Source: Rhizobium oryzihabitans
GTDB lineage: Bacteria > Pseudomonadota > Alphaproteobacteria > Rhizobiales > Rhizobiaceae
Assembly: GCF_010669145.1 (NCBI RefSeq)
Contig: NZ_CP048632.1
Coordinates: 1,054,001 to 1,118,000 of the forward strand
DNA: 64,000 bases
Reading direction: 5' to 3'
Part shown: piece after piece, positions 9,004 to 18,879 of the stretch
Position numbering within the stretch: position 1 is the stretch's first letter
How the letters are laid out: each line of letters opens with the position of its first letter
Program-made: the position numbers and the translations under genes
Notes under the pieces: model-generated
The model's database searches: none
Told to the model about the DNA's origin: nothing
The model's input: only the letters and a program-made list of their open reading frames with translations

Positions 9004-9046
9004 AAAAGGCCGCTGCCATGCATTCAACGCATAACAGCGGCCTTTT
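9004..9046 (-). terminator. Rho-independent terminator of rsh
   Basis: A perfect 12-bp stem (AAAAGGCCGCTG with CAGCGGCCTTTT) around a 19-nt loop, starting 27 bp past the rsh stop. A-rich and T-rich flanks make it usable on both strands. Confidence 0.8.
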
Positions 9047-9072
9047 AGTATTTGCAAAGGATCAAAAATGCC

Positions 9073-11307
9073 TCAATCGAAGGCACGCGTCACTGTCGAG
9101 ACGCAATCGAGATCCTTGAGCTGCGACAGGAGCTGGTTCAGCTGCCTGAGATCCCAGACTTCGACATCCAGCGCCAGCTCGGAGAAATCCGTGCCGATGC
9201 GCACCATGTTGAGGCCGCGAATATTGACATCAAGCGTCGCGATCGATTGCGCCACCGAGGCGAGCGTGCCCGGCTCGTTCAGCGCATTGATCATCACCCG
9301 CGCCATGAAGCGCGACTTGTTCGCCTCATCGAGATCCCAGCGCACATCGATCCAGCGCTCCGGCTCGTCGTCGAAGCGTTGCAGCGCCGGCGTCTGAATG
9401 GGATAGATGGTGATGCCCTTGCCCTTTTCCATGATGCCCACGATGCGGTCACCGGGAACCGCGCCGGCGGCACCGAAATGCACGTCGACATTGCCGGAAA
9501 GGCCACGGATGGGCAGCGGGTCCGGCCCATCCAGCATTTCGGCCGCACCGTCGTCCTCGAGAACCGAGCGCGACTTGCCGGGGATCTTGAAGACCATGCC
9601 GGAGGCGCTGCGCATGTTGAACCAGCCATCATCGCCGGTCATCTTCACCGTGACGCGCTCATCCTGATAATCGGGATAGACCGCGCGCAGCACATCCAGC
9701 GAGGAGACCTCACCGCGGCCGACGGCGGCGATGGCGTCTTCCACATCCTTCTGCGCCAGACGATGCAGCACGGGCTTCAGCGCTTCACGGGAGAAGGCCT
9801 TGCCGGCGCGCTCGAAGGTGCGCTCCAGAATGCGATAACCGAGGCCGGAATATTGCTTGCGGATGGCCATGCGGGTGGCGCGGCGGATGGCAGAGCGGGC
9901 CTTGCCCGTCACCACCACCTCTTCCCATGCGGCAGGCGGCACCTGCACGCCGGAGCGGATGATCTCCACCTCATCGCCATTGTTGAGCCGGGTTACGAGT
10001 GGCATGATCCGCCCGTTGATCTTGGCGCCGACGGTCGTATCGCCAATATTGGTGTGAACGGCATAGGCGAAATCGATGGGTGTTGCGCCGCGCGGCAGCG
10101 CAATCAGCTTGCCCTTGGGCGTGAAGCAGAACACCTGGTCCTGGAACAGTTCCAGCTTGGTATGTTCCAGGAACTCTTCCGGGCTGTCGCCTTCGGCCAG
10201 CGATTCGATGGTGTGGCGCAGCCACGAATAGGCGTTCGACTCCTTGGAGAGCAGATCGCCCTCGCCGTTTTCGCCATCCTTGTAAAGCGCATGGGCGGCG
10301 ATGCCGAATTCGGCGATCTCGTGCATGCGCTTGGTGCGGATCTGCAGCTCGATACGCTGGCGCGACGGGCCGACGATCGTGGTGTGGATGGAGCGATAGT
10401 CATTCTGCTTCGGTGTGGAGATATAGTCCTTGAAGCGGCCCGGCACCACGCGCCAGCGGGTGTGCACGATGCCGAGCGCCCGGTAGCAGGAGGGAATATC
10501 GTCCACCAGAATGCGGAAACCGTAGACGTCGGAAAGCTGCTCGAAGGAGAGCGACTTCGACTGCATCTTGCGGAACACCGAATAGGGCTTCTTCTGACGC
10601 CCTTTGACGTTGGCCCCGATCAGGCCGTTCGCCACGAGAAGCTCGCGCAGTTCGTCCTCGATCTTCTTGATGAGGCCCTCGTTGCGCGTTTCCAGTTCCT
10701 GCAGGCGGTTGGTCACCGTCTCATAGGCTTCCGGGTTAAGATAACGGAAGGACAGGTCCTCCAGCTCGTCGCGCATGTCCTGCATGCCCATGCGGCCGGC
10801 GAGCGGCGCATAGATTTCCATGGTCTCTTCAGAAATGCGGCTGCGCTTGTCCGCCGGCATATATTCCATGGTGCGCATGTTGTGCAGGCGGTCGGCGAGC
10901 TTGACCAGAAGGACACGCACGTCATCGGAAATGGCGAGCAGCAGCTTGCGCAGGTTTTCGGCCTGCTTGGCCTTGCGGGTGACGAGGTCGAGTTTCTTGA
11001 GCTTGGTCAGCCCCTCCACCAGCCTGCCGATGTCTTCGCCGAAAAGCTCGTCGATTTCTGCGCGGGTGGCGGTGGTGTCCTCGATCGTATCGTGCAGCAA
11101 CGCCACCGCGATGGTCGATTCGTCGAGATGCATTTCGGTGAGGATCGCGGCAACTTCCAGCGGATGCGAGATATAGGGGTCGCCATTGGCCCGCTTCTGC
11201 TGGCCATGTTTCTGCATGGCATACACATAGGCCTTGTTCAGCAGGGCCTCATTCGCATCCGGTTTATATTTTTGAACCCGCTCGACGAGTTCGTATTGCC
11301 GCATCAT
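9073..11307 (-). CDS. rsh: Bifunctional (p)ppGpp synthetase/hydrolase
   Basis: A 744-aa RelA/SpoT homologue, the single long alarmone enzyme of alphaproteobacteria. The N-terminal HD hydrolase domain has His72-Asp73 in LLHDTIED and appears intact. The synthetase domain contains YRSIHTT and EFGIAAHALYK. A TGS domain (FCFTPKGKLIALPRGATPIDFAYAVH) and a C-terminal ACT domain (ALNEPGTLASVAQ) follow. Upstream in-frame codons exist, but homologues I recall begin MMRQYELVER. It follows rpoZ by 131 bp on the same strand, so stringent-response control and the RNA polymerase omega subunit are linked. Confidence 0.95.
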   Translation of the reverse strand: MMRQYELVERVQKYKPDANEALLNKAYVYAMQKHGQQKRANGDPYISHPLEVAAILTEMHLDESTIAVALLHDTIEDTTATRAEIDELFGEDIGRLVEGLTKLKKLDLVTRKAKQAENLRKLLLAISDDVRVLLVKLADRLHNMRTMEYMPADKRSRISEETMEIYAPLAGRMGMQDMRDELEDLSFRYLNPEAYETVTNRLQELETRNEGLIKKIEDELRELLVANGLIGANVKGRQKKPYSVFRKMQSKSLSFEQLSDVYGFRILVDDIPSCYRALGIVHTRWRVVPGRFKDYISTPKQNDYRSIHTTIVGPSRQRIELQIRTKRMHEIAEFGIAAHALYKDGENGEGDLLSKESNAYSWLRHTIESLAEGDSPEEFLEHTKLELFQDQVFCFTPKGKLIALPRGATPIDFAYAVHTNIGDTTVGAKINGRIMPLVTRLNNGDEVEIIRSGVQVPPAAWEEVVVTGKARSAIRRATRMAIRKQYSGLGYRILERTFERAGKAFSREALKPVLHRLAQKDVEDAIAAVGRGEVSSLDVLRAVYPDYQDERVTVKMTGDDGWFNMRSASGMVFKIPGKSRSVLEDDGAAEMLDGPDPLPIRGLSGNVDVHFGAAGAVPGDRIVGIMEKGKGITIYPIQTPALQRFDDEPERWIDVRWDLDEANKSRFMARVMINALNEPGTLASVAQSIATLDVNIRGLNMVRIGTDFSELALDVEVWDLRQLNQLLSQLKDLDCVSTVTRAFD

Positions 11308-11438
11308 GCGATATTCCACAAAAAGAAAGCGCGCCAACCTTGGGGTCGGCGCACAATGCTGCATCAATAAGGATCAGATTATGACGGCAAATATTGACAG
11401 ACGGTAACCACCGCCTGTCATGGCGTCATAAAGTCAGA

Positions 11439-11831
11439 TCAATAGTCGTCATTTTTCTCTGGCGGCACAAGGCCTTCGATACCGGCCAGCAGTTCTTCTT
11501 CCGACATCTGGTCGAAAGTAACCGTTTCCGGCTGGTCGTCGTCTTCGCCATCGGCAGCAGCGGAAGCTGCGAGCGTGACCGGATCGGGCTCGGGCTCGTC
11601 CACTTCCACATGCTTCTGCAGCGAGTGGATGAGGTCTTCCTTCAGATCGTCGGGAGACAGCGTCTCATCAGCGATTTCGCGCAGCGCCACGACAGGGTTC
11701 TTGTCGTTGTCGCGGTCAACCGTGATGGAAGAGCCTTGAGAAATCTGGCGTGCACGGTGGCTGGCAAGAAGCACCAGCTCGAAACGGTTGTCTACTTTAT
11801 CAATGCAATCTTCTACTGTGACGCGGGCCAT
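11439..11831 (-). CDS. rpoZ: DNA-directed RNA polymerase omega subunit
   Basis: A 130-aa omega subunit that helps assemble beta' into RNA polymerase and in many bacteria forms part of a ppGpp site. The conserved core [30 protein letters not shown] is at the start, followed by [15 protein letters not shown]; the acidic C-terminal half is an alphaproteobacterial extension. It lies directly upstream of rsh, the usual spoT/rpoZ association. Confidence 0.95.
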   Translation of the reverse strand: MARVTVEDCIDKVDNRFELVLLASHRARQISQGSSITVDRDNDKNPVVALREIADETLSPDDLKEDLIHSLQKHVEVDEPEPDPVTLAASAAADGEDDDQPETVTFDQMSEEELLAGIEGLVPPEKNDDY

Positions 11832-12223
11832 TGCCTGTCCTTTGCGGGTCGTAATGTCGTGGATCAGAGCGCCGTGCGTTCCCGGGGGTGCACAAGGGAC
11901 ACTCTAACCTATTGAATCTGTGCTTCGTGCCTTGAGAAAAACGCTGGATATTTTTCGCGACGATGCCTTCCAGCTTCCGATACAGCCATTGGCCGCGGAA
12001 TTCAAGTTTTTCCTGTCTTTGGCGTCTTTTGGCACCTTATTGCCCATGTTTGGCGTCTGATGAACAAAATGTCTAGAAGAATTGTCTTGGAATACGGGGG
12101 AAGGTAGCTTACTTAAAACGCAACGGCGACGCGCAAAATTCGTTGATACGACATGATTTTTTGCGTTAGCGACCGGAAATAAAAGCCAGATAATGGCCTT
12201 TCCAAAAAAAGGAATGGGATGGA
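11832..12223. other. Divergent intergenic region rpoZ / NYN gene
   Basis: A 392-bp gap between divergent genes that must hold both promoters. It is more AT-rich than its surroundings. The 110-aa minus-strand ORF inside has no recognisable pattern and an atypical composition, so I do not call it a gene. No tRNA or clear terminator seen. Confidence 0.5.
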
Positions 12224-12793
12224 ATGTTCGATCCACGGGAGAAAATTGCGCTCTTCATAGACGGAGCCAATCTTTATGCAGCATCGAAAAGCCTGGGGTT
12301 CGATATTGACTATCGCAAGCTTCTGAAGGCGTTTCAGAAGCGTGGCTATCTGCTGCGCGCTTATTATTACACCGCGCTTATCGAAGATCAGGAATATTCC
12401 TCGATCCGCCCTCTGATCGACTGGCTGGATTATAACGGCTACAAGGTCGTAACCAAGCCCGCCAAGGAATTCACGGACGCGCTGGGTCGCCGCAAGATCA
12501 AGGGCAACATGGATATCGAACTTGCAGTCGATGCCATGGAGCAGTCCGAGACCATCGATCACCTGGTGCTGTTTTCCGGCGACGGCGATTTCACCACGCT
12601 CGTCGATGCGCTTCAGCGCAAGGGCCGCAAGGTTTCCGTGGTATCCACCATGGCAACGCAGCCCGCAATGATTGCCGACGACCTGCGCCGGCAGGCTGAC
12701 CACTTCATTGATCTCATGACGCTGAAGGCCGAGATCGGCCGCGATCCGAACGAGCGCCCTGCCCGTCACGCCGAAAGCTCCGAGACGATCTGA
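12224..12793 (+). CDS. NYN domain (PIN-like) protein, LabA/DUF88 family
   Basis: A 189-aa protein with an NYN nuclease-like fold. The acidic residues expected at the metal site are in FIDGANLYAAS, KGNMDIELAVDAM and LFSGDGDFTTLVDAL. Families of this type are predicted RNases; the LabA/DUF88 branch was first noted in cyanobacteria. The start is the ATG at 12224 after an AAGGAATGGGA stretch. A strong terminator follows 28 bp after the stop, so it is monocistronic. The RNA target is unknown. Confidence 0.87.
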   Translation: MFDPREKIALFIDGANLYAASKSLGFDIDYRKLLKAFQKRGYLLRAYYYTALIEDQEYSSIRPLIDWLDYNGYKVVTKPAKEFTDALGRRKIKGNMDIELAVDAMEQSETIDHLVLFSGDGDFTTLVDALQRKGRKVSVVSTMATQPAMIADDLRRQADHFIDLMTLKAEIGRDPNERPARHAESSETI

Positions 12794-12821
12794 TCCCGTT
12801 TTTCGCTGCAATTACATCACG

Positions 12822-12856
12822 AACGCGTCCGTCCAAAAGACGGGCGCGTTTTTTGT
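12822..12856 (+). terminator. Rho-independent terminator after the NYN gene
   Basis: The stem AACGCGTCCGTC pairs with GACGGGCGCGTT (one G-U) around CAAAA and runs into a T tract, 28 bp downstream of the stop. Confidence 0.88.
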
Positions 12857-12960
12857 TTGGCGTCCTCGCCTCGCGCAGCCGCCCGGCGTGAGAGGTAAAA
12901 ATTGCCCTTGAAATTAACAAACATCAAATTCAGACAGTGAAAATTATAACTTGGTTAATT

Positions 12961-12974
12961 TTAGACGTGTCTAA
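12961..12974. promoter_or_regulatory. Palindrome upstream of the globin-coupled receptor
   Basis: TTAGACGTGTCTAA is a 6-bp inverted repeat around GT, 56 bp before the receptor start, in an AT-rich stretch where a promoter is expected. It could be an operator; the binding protein is unknown. Confidence 0.4.
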
Positions 12975-13029
12975 ATCACCGTAACGGCGCCAACCACATG
13001 ATTTCGGTGCCAAATCAGGATGACTAGAC

Positions 13030-14529
13030 ATGCATGGCCAAGCAAAAACCGACCGACAACTCGATGAAAGACTGAATTTTCTGGGGCTTGGTCACGAGCA
13101 ACGGCAAAACCTTTCAGAAATTAAGGGTGTCATCACCGGTTCTCTCGATGCTTCTCTCGACCGTTTTTATGCGAAGGTGCGCACGGTGCCGGAGACGGCG
13201 AAGTTCTTTTCGAGCGATGCGCATATTCAGCACGCCAAGAGCATGCAGGTGAAACACTGGACGCGAATTGCCTCCGGCACGTTCAATTCGGATTACACCG
13301 AGGCCGTGACCGCCATTGGCCGCACCCACGCAAAGCTGGGTCTGGAGCCGAGATGGTATATTGGCGGCTATGCGCTGATGCTTGATGGCATCGTCAAGGC
13401 CGTCATCGATTCCGAATTGAAGGGCCTTTTCGTGGAAAAGAAGGCCAGGAAGCTAAAGGACGCCCTGACGGTGACCGTCAAGGCCGCCCTTCTCGACATG
13501 GACTATTCCATCTCCGTTTATCTTGACGTGCTCGCAGCCGAGCGACTGAAGGTCGAGGCACAGCAGGCGCAGATGAAGAAGGAGCAGGACCACGTTCTCG
13601 AGCTGCTCAACAACGCGCTCACCAAGCTGGCGAATGGCGACCTCACCTCCAGCATCGGCGAAAAAACCGCGCCGCAATTCGAAGGGCTGATCGCCAATTT
13701 CAATGCCGCCGTCGGCAATCTCTCCGGTGCATTTGCGCAGATCGTCGAGGAAGCCAACAAGATATCGGGCAATACGCGTGAACTGACGTCAGCGACCGAC
13801 GACATGGCCCGCCGGACGGAGCAGCAGGCGGCAGCCCTTGAGGAAACCGCCGCCGCCGTTGAGGAAATCACCACCATTTCCAGGCTTTCGGCGCAGCGCT
13901 CCGAAGAGGCCAAGGCCATCGTCGAAAGCTCGGCTGTCGAGGCGGCACGGTCGCGAGATGTGGTGACTGAAGCGGTCAAGGCGATGGGCGCCATCGAGGA
14001 ATCGTCGCAGAAGATCACCCAGATCATTTCCGTCATCGACGAGATTTCGTTCCAGACCAATCTTCTGGCGCTGAATGCCGGCGTGGAAGCCGCCCGTGCC
14101 GGCGATGCCGGCAAGGGTTTTGCCGTCGTCGCCCAGGAAGTGCGCGAGCTGGCGCAGCGTTCGGCCACCGCCGCCAAGGAAATCAAGACCCTGATCGCCA
14201 AATCCTCCGACGATGTGATGCAGGGTGTATCGCTGGTCAACAAGACGGGCGAATCCCTCAACACGATCGGCAACAAGGTCGATCACATCCAGGATCACAT
14301 CACCTCGCTGACCAAGGCGGCGCAGGAGCAGTCCGTCGGCATTCAGGAAATCAGCGCCGCCATCAACAGCATGGACAATCTGACGCAGAAAAATGCGGCC
14401 ATGGTGGAAGAAACCAATGCGGCGACGCATAATCTGAGCGATGTCAGCGCCAATCTCGCAGCGCTTGTCAGCCGCTTCAGCGTTTCGGCGTCGAAGGCCT
14501 ATGTGGAGCGGACTTACCGGGCTGCGTAA
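13030..14529 (+). CDS. Globin-coupled methyl-accepting chemotaxis protein
   Basis: A 499-aa soluble receptor without transmembrane helices. Residues ~1-175 form a HemAT/protoglobin-type sensor globin; the likely proximal histidine is in the [19 protein letters not shown] region ([19 protein letters not shown]). A HAMP-like segment ([20 protein letters not shown]) and a methyl-accepting domain follow, with the hairpin tip [21 protein letters not shown] around residue 345. Expected role: binding O2 or another gas on haem and signalling to CheA in aerotaxis. AGGA lies 9 bp upstream of the start. No che genes are nearby. Confidence 0.9.
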   Translation: MHGQAKTDRQLDERLNFLGLGHEQRQNLSEIKGVITGSLDASLDRFYAKVRTVPETAKFFSSDAHIQHAKSMQVKHWTRIASGTFNSDYTEAVTAIGRTHAKLGLEPRWYIGGYALMLDGIVKAVIDSELKGLFVEKKARKLKDALTVTVKAALLDMDYSISVYLDVLAAERLKVEAQQAQMKKEQDHVLELLNNALTKLANGDLTSSIGEKTAPQFEGLIANFNAAVGNLSGAFAQIVEEANKISGNTRELTSATDDMARRTEQQAAALEETAAAVEEITTISRLSAQRSEEAKAIVESSAVEAARSRDVVTEAVKAMGAIEESSQKITQIISVIDEISFQTNLLALNAGVEAARAGDAGKGFAVVAQEVRELAQRSATAAKEIKTLIAKSSDDVMQGVSLVNKTGESLNTIGNKVDHIQDHITSLTKAAQEQSVGIQEISAAINSMDNLTQKNAAMVEETNAATHNLSDVSANLAALVSRFSVSASKAYVERTYRAA

Positions 14530-14560
14530 CGGCTCGCTGCAGCGAAAGTATCCTCGCTCT

Positions 14561-14676
14561 CCTCATTCCTGTGCTTGTCACAGGAATCTAGCCAGCCCAA
14601 GTCTTTGGGCTGGAACGGCTCTCTCGCCGCGCGGACGCGCGTCAGCTGGATTCCTGTGACAGGCACAGGAATGAGG
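14561..14676. repeat. Mosaic palindromic repeat, copy 4
   Basis: Full type-A element: both ends carry ATTCCTGTG/CACAGGAAT palindromes, with a CAGCCCAAG/TTTGGGCTG module and a GCGCGGACGCGCGTC module between. It sits between convergent genes (the receptor and smpB) and could form terminator-like hairpins for both. Confidence 0.82.
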
Positions 14677-14685
14677 GAGTAGGGT

Positions 14686-15168
14686 TTAAGCGTTACCGCC
14701 CTTCAGCAGCCGCGACTTCTGCCGGTTCCAGTCGCGTTCCTTCTCCGTCTCGCGCTTGTCGTGCAGCTTCTTGCCCTTGGCGAGCGCCAGTTCCAGCTTC
14801 GCGCGACCCTTTTCGTTGAAATAGACCTTCAGCGGCACCAGTGTCATGCCGTCGCGGTTGATGCCGGCGCGCAGGCGGCTGATTTCGCGTTTGCTCAAAA
14901 GCAGCTTGCGGCGGCGGCGCGGCTCGTGGTTGAACCGGTTGGCCTGCAGATATTCCGGCAGATGGGAATTGATGAGCCAGATTTCATCGCCCTCGTCCGA
15001 GGCATAGGATTCGGCGATGTTCGCCTTGCCTTCGCGCAGCGACTTGACCTCGGTGCCGGTCAGCACGAGGCCCGCCTCATAGGTGTCGATGATTTCGTAG
15101 TTGAACCGGGCCTTGCGGTTTTCCGCAACGATCTTGTTCACCACGCGCTGGCTGCCTTTGGGGGCCAT
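14686..15168 (-). CDS. smpB: SsrA-binding protein SmpB
   Basis: A 160-aa tmRNA-binding protein required for trans-translation of stalled ribosomes. It has the family beta-barrel core ([29 protein letters not shown]), the [14 protein letters not shown] motif and a basic C-terminal tail ([24 protein letters not shown]) that enters the decoding centre. It lies downstream of dapA on the same strand, separated by the dapA terminator. Confidence 0.96.
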   Translation of the reverse strand: MAPKGSQRVVNKIVAENRKARFNYEIIDTYEAGLVLTGTEVKSLREGKANIAESYASDEGDEIWLINSHLPEYLQANRFNHEPRRRRKLLLSKREISRLRAGINRDGMTLVPLKVYFNEKGRAKLELALAKGKKLHDKRETEKERDWNRQKSRLLKGGNA

Positions 15169-15314
15169 GATATTTCAATCCCTTGTTTTTCTTATTGCGC
15201 CGCAGCCTGCCGGCTGGAGCGGTTTTCGAACTATATTTTTGCGCATGTCTTTGTCCCAAAACCGGTGACCACTTTTGGGAGGCATGCTCTATTTAGTATC
15301 GTCATCGCAAAAAG

Positions 15315-15367
15315 AAAAGGCGCGCGGAACCGCTTCTGTCGCGAAGCAGGTCCATTGCGCGCCTTCA
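15315..15367 (-). terminator. Structured terminator downstream of dapA
   Basis: The stem AAGGCGCGC/GCGCGCCTT encloses a second small hairpin (GCTTC/GAAGC) and on the minus strand runs into TTTTCTTTTTG. It begins about 20 bp past the dapA stop. Confidence 0.7.
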
Positions 15368-15384
15368 AGGCCTTCAAGCCTCTC

Positions 15385-16269
15385 TCAGTTCATCAGGCCG
15401 GCATGTTTCAGCGCCGCATCAATCGCTGCTTCCGTTGCCGGTTCCAGCGTGCTCATCAATGGCGAGCGAACCTTGCGGTTGCCGCCACGGGTTTTCGAAA
15501 GCGCATATTTGGTGCCGCAGACGCCGGGCTCCATGAAGATGGCCTTGTGCAGCGGCATCAGGCGGTCCTGATACTCAAGGGCCTTGGCATAATCGCCGGC
15601 AAGCATCGCCGCCTGGAACTCCGAACAGAGGCGCGGCGCGACATTGGCGCTGACCGAAATGCAGCCGACGCCGCCATGGGCGTTGAAGCCGAGCGCCGTG
15701 CCGTCTTCACCCGAAAGCTGGATGAAATCCTTGCCGCAGGAAATGCGCTGTTCGGAAACGCGGTCGATCTTGCCCGTCGCATCCTTGACGCCAACGATGT
15801 TCTTATGGGCCTTGACCAGCGCGCCCATGGTTTCCGGCGACATATCCACGACCGAGCGCGGCGGGATATTGTAGATGACGATCGGCAGTCTCACCGCTTC
15901 GGCCACGGCAGCGAAATGGGCGAAAAGCCCCTTCTGCGTCGGCTTGTTGTAATAAGGTGTGACCACCAGCAGCGCGTCCGCACCGGCATCCTGCGCATGC
16001 AGGGCAAGCTCGATCGCCTCATCAGTATTGTTGGAGCCAGCACCTGCAATGACCGGAACCCGTTTCGCCGCTACCTCAATGCACAGCTCGACCACACGTT
16101 TGTGCTCGTCGTGGGACAGGGTCGGAGATTCCCCCGTCGTGCCCACGGGCACAAGACCGTTGCTGCCTTCAGCGATCTGCCATTCCACATGGGCGGCAAA
16201 CGCCTGTTCGTCCACGGCGCCATTGTCCGTGAACGGGGTAATGAGGGCGGGAATTGATCCCTTGAACAT
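15385..16269 (-). CDS. dapA: 4-hydroxy-tetrahydrodipicolinate synthase
   Basis: A 294-aa TIM-barrel enzyme that condenses pyruvate with aspartate semialdehyde, the first committed step to lysine and meso-diaminopimelate. The Schiff-base Lys162 is in [10 protein letters not shown], Tyr133 in [10 protein letters not shown], and the GTTGES motif is at residues 43-48. A longer ORF reaches 16422, but the ATG at 16269 has GGAGC in the right place and starts with the usual [13 protein letters not shown]. The lytic transglycosylase gene is divergent from it. Confidence 0.95.
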   Translation of the reverse strand: MFKGSIPALITPFTDNGAVDEQAFAAHVEWQIAEGSNGLVPVGTTGESPTLSHDEHKRVVELCIEVAAKRVPVIAGAGSNNTDEAIELALHAQDAGADALLVVTPYYNKPTQKGLFAHFAAVAEAVRLPIVIYNIPPRSVVDMSPETMGALVKAHKNIVGVKDATGKIDRVSEQRISCGKDFIQLSGEDGTALGFNAHGGVGCISVSANVAPRLCSEFQAAMLAGDYAKALEYQDRLMPLHKAIFMEPGVCGTKYALSKTRGGNRKVRSPLMSTLEPATEAAIDAALKHAGLMN

Positions 16270-16644
16270 GCAAAGCTCCTGGCGCCGAGCCGGTTCATGC
16301 TTCGGCCGCATTCGATGGTTAAAACCGGCACACATTAGTGCCAGCCCTTGGCGCCGACAAGCGCAAAGGAAGCCTATTTTGTCCGAAATTGTCGGAAGTG
16401 TGACACTCTTCGAGCGCCACACGGCTGCTGAAAAAACGAGGCGGTGGAAATGCGCGCCGCTCGCGAGCCGGTGAATAAAAGTTGATAGGATTGCGCGGCG
16501 GCAGGTAAGATTTCGTTAACCTCGATCTCCGTAGATTTGAAGGCGGGATTTCGGACCAGAACCACAGGCGCTTCCCGCAATCCCGCTGCAATGAATTGAC
16601 AATACAAGAAGGTCGATTGTTTCCGTCCGGTGATGAAGAGCGGT

Positions 16645-18717
16645 ATGAAAAAGACAGTTTGGGCATTGATGGCGGCAGGTCTTGCCGCAACCGTTTGGAA
16701 CGCGCTGGCCGGCCCCGTGCCGGAAGGTTCCGTGCCGCTTCCCTATGTGAAGCCGAATGCGCCGACCGTTCCTGCCTTCATGCCCGCCTCCCCCGAAATC
16801 ACCGGTGCGATACCGCGGCTTAACCGTCCCGACGACGCCGGCCAGTTGAAGGCGGGCCTCGACGCCCTTTCCAGCCGCGATGCCGCGCGCGCCATTGCAC
16901 TGCGCAACGCCATGCCGACGGGAAGCCTCGACCGGCATATCCTCTCCTGGGCGATTGCCGTTTCCGGCCAGAAGGATGTGCCTTCTGCCGAGATCGCCGC
17001 AGCCCAGCGCGAATTGACCGGCTGGCCGGGCGCGGCAACCTTGCGCGCCAATTCCGAAAAAGCGCTCTACCGTGAAGATCCACCCGCGTCCCAGGTGCTT
17101 GCCGCTTTTGGCAGCAGCCGGCCGGAGACCGCCGAAGGCACCGTCGTACTCGCCAAGGCCTTTGCTTCTTCCGGCAAGGGCGCCGAAGCACAGAACCTCA
17201 TTCGCCAGCTCTGGGTGAGCGAAGGCATGGACAAGGACATGGAAGACCGTGTTCTTGCCGAGTTCCCCAGCTATCTGACGCCCGCCGACCACAAGGCGCG
17301 CATGGATTACCTGATGTATCGCAGCCGCATCGGCCAGGCGAAGCGTTTTGGTGACCTTGGCAAGGCGCAGTCACTCTACCTTGCGTGGGCCGCCGTATTG
17401 CAGCGATCCGCCAATGCGGGCGCGCTCCTGGGCAAGGTGGATGCGACATGGCGCAACGACACGGCTTTTCTCTTCGCGCGCGTTGAAAACCTGCGCAACC
17501 AGCAAAAATACCCCGAAGCGGCCGCCCTGCTGCGGCAGGCACCCAAAGAAGCGGGCAAACTCGTCAATCCCGGCGAATGGTGGAACGAGCGGCGCATCAT
17601 CGCCCGCGGTCTTGCGGATCTCGGTGATTTCGCCGAGGCCTATCGCATCGTCGCCAATCATTCGGCCACCTCCGCCGTTGATATTGCCGATGCGGAATTC
17701 CACGCCGGCTGGTACGCGCTGCGGGCGCTGCGCGACCCCGCGGTGGCCTCCCGCCACTTCAATACGCTTTTGCAGACCTCGAACCGGCCGCTTTCGGCCT
17801 CGCGCGCCTATTATTGGCTCGGACGGGCGGCGGAAGCGGGCGGGCCGGGCAATGCGCGAGATTTCTTCACCAAGGCCGCCGGTCATCCCGGCACCTTTTA
17901 TGGCCAGCTCGCCGCTGCACGGATAGGCGCAAAGACACTGAACGTGACCTATCCCGCCCCCAGCGGCGGCGACCGTGAACGCTTCGCCGGCCGCGAAGCC
18001 GTGCGCGCCATCGACCGGCTGGAGGCCGCAGGTTATGGCTGGCGGGCCGACAGCCTTTACCGGTCGCTGGCGGATCAGCTCGACAGCCCGGGCGAACTTG
18101 CCATTCTGGCCGCCCGCGCGGAGGGCAACGGCAACCATCAGGTTTCGCTGCAAATCGGCAAGACGGCCTTCAGCCGCGGCATCGATGCGGCAGCGCTCGC
18201 CTACCCGCTTGGCGTCATTCCCGCGAGCGCGAATATTGCCGGTTCCGGCAAGGCGCTTGCCTATGCCATCGCCCGGCAGGAAAGCGCCTTCAACCCGGCC
18301 GCCGTCTCCGCCGCCAACGCCCGCGGGCTGCTGCAATTATTGCCGGGAACCGCCAAGGGCGTGGCCGGACGCCATGGCCTGCCCTATACGCAGGCGATGC
18401 TGACGAGCGACGCGGGATATAACGCCACACTCGGTGCTCACTATCTTGGCGAGCAGATCGACAGTTTCGGCGGCTCCTACATCCTCACCTTCATCGCCTA
18501 CAATGCTGGCCCGAAGCGCGTGCCGGAATGGATCTCCCGCTACGGCGACCCGCGCGGCAAGCCGATCGACGAGGTGGTTGACTGGATCGAGCGCATCCCC
18601 TTCCCCGAAACCCGCAACTATGTGCAGCGGGTGATGGAGAATTATCAGGTTTACAAGACCCGGCTTGGACAGACCGCCGATATCGTCGATGATTTGCGTC
18701 ATGGGCGGGCGGGATAA
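16645..18717 (+). CDS. slt: Soluble lytic murein transglycosylase
   Basis: A 690-aa periplasmic enzyme that cleaves the MurNAc-GlcNAc bond with 1,6-anhydro ring formation. The N-terminus is a signal peptide (MKKTVWALMAAGLAATVWNALA). A long helical superhelix region follows, then the C-terminal SLT domain with the catalytic glutamate in AIARQESAFNPAAVS and the GLLQLLPGTAK and FIAYNAGPKRVPEW motifs. The ATG at 16645 follows GAAGAGCGG, so it is preferred over one five codons upstream. It is monocistronic, ending at a clear terminator. Confidence 0.93.
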   Translation: MKKTVWALMAAGLAATVWNALAGPVPEGSVPLPYVKPNAPTVPAFMPASPEITGAIPRLNRPDDAGQLKAGLDALSSRDAARAIALRNAMPTGSLDRHILSWAIAVSGQKDVPSAEIAAAQRELTGWPGAATLRANSEKALYREDPPASQVLAAFGSSRPETAEGTVVLAKAFASSGKGAEAQNLIRQLWVSEGMDKDMEDRVLAEFPSYLTPADHKARMDYLMYRSRIGQAKRFGDLGKAQSLYLAWAAVLQRSANAGALLGKVDATWRNDTAFLFARVENLRNQQKYPEAAALLRQAPKEAGKLVNPGEWWNERRIIARGLADLGDFAEAYRIVANHSATSAVDIADAEFHAGWYALRALRDPAVASRHFNTLLQTSNRPLSASRAYYWLGRAAEAGGPGNARDFFTKAAGHPGTFYGQLAAARIGAKTLNVTYPAPSGGDRERFAGREAVRAIDRLEAAGYGWRADSLYRSLADQLDSPGELAILAARAEGNGNHQVSLQIGKTAFSRGIDAAALAYPLGVIPASANIAGSGKALAYAIARQESAFNPAAVSAANARGLLQLLPGTAKGVAGRHGLPYTQAMLTSDAGYNATLGAHYLGEQIDSFGGSYILTFIAYNAGPKRVPEWISRYGDPRGKPIDEVVDWIERIPFPETRNYVQRVMENYQVYKTRLGQTADIVDDLRHGRAG

Positions 18718-18749
18718 CGGCCAGAATCGGCCGATCGCTGCATGCATTC

Positions 18750-18777
18750 AAGCACCGGCTGGTCCGGTGCTTTTTTG
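18750..18777 (+). terminator. Terminator of the transglycosylase gene
   Basis: AAGCACCGG pairs with CCGGTGCTT around CTGGT, followed by a run of T, 33 bp after the stop. Confidence 0.88.
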
Positions 18778-18828
18778 TTTTCCGCATCTGTGCGGACAGC
18801 TTTTCTGCCTTGATGAGATTCAAAAGAA

Positions 18829-18854
18829 AAAGCCCGGCTCGAGAGCCGGGCTTT
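18829..18854 (-). terminator. Terminator of porin 1
   Basis: AAAGCCCGGCTC and GAGCCGGGCTTT form a 12-bp stem, with a T tract on the minus strand. The same sequence recurs after porin 2. Confidence 0.9.
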
Positions 18855-18879
18855 CCATCACTGACAATGTCAGATCAGA

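Noticed and set aside
9052..11370. 772-aa plus-strand ORF across rsh
   Set aside because: It is antisense to rsh, a clear RelA/SpoT protein with all domains. Long antisense frames are common in high-GC DNA; this one has no recognisable motifs.
11904..12236. 110-aa minus-strand ORF between rpoZ and the NYN gene
   Set aside because: No SD, unusual composition and no similarity to a family I recognise; lies where two divergent promoters are expected.
16511..16520. GTTAACC near 16.5 kb as a CtrA site for the transglycosylase
   Set aside because: Only one half-site is present (upstream quartet GTAA, not TTAA); too weak to call.
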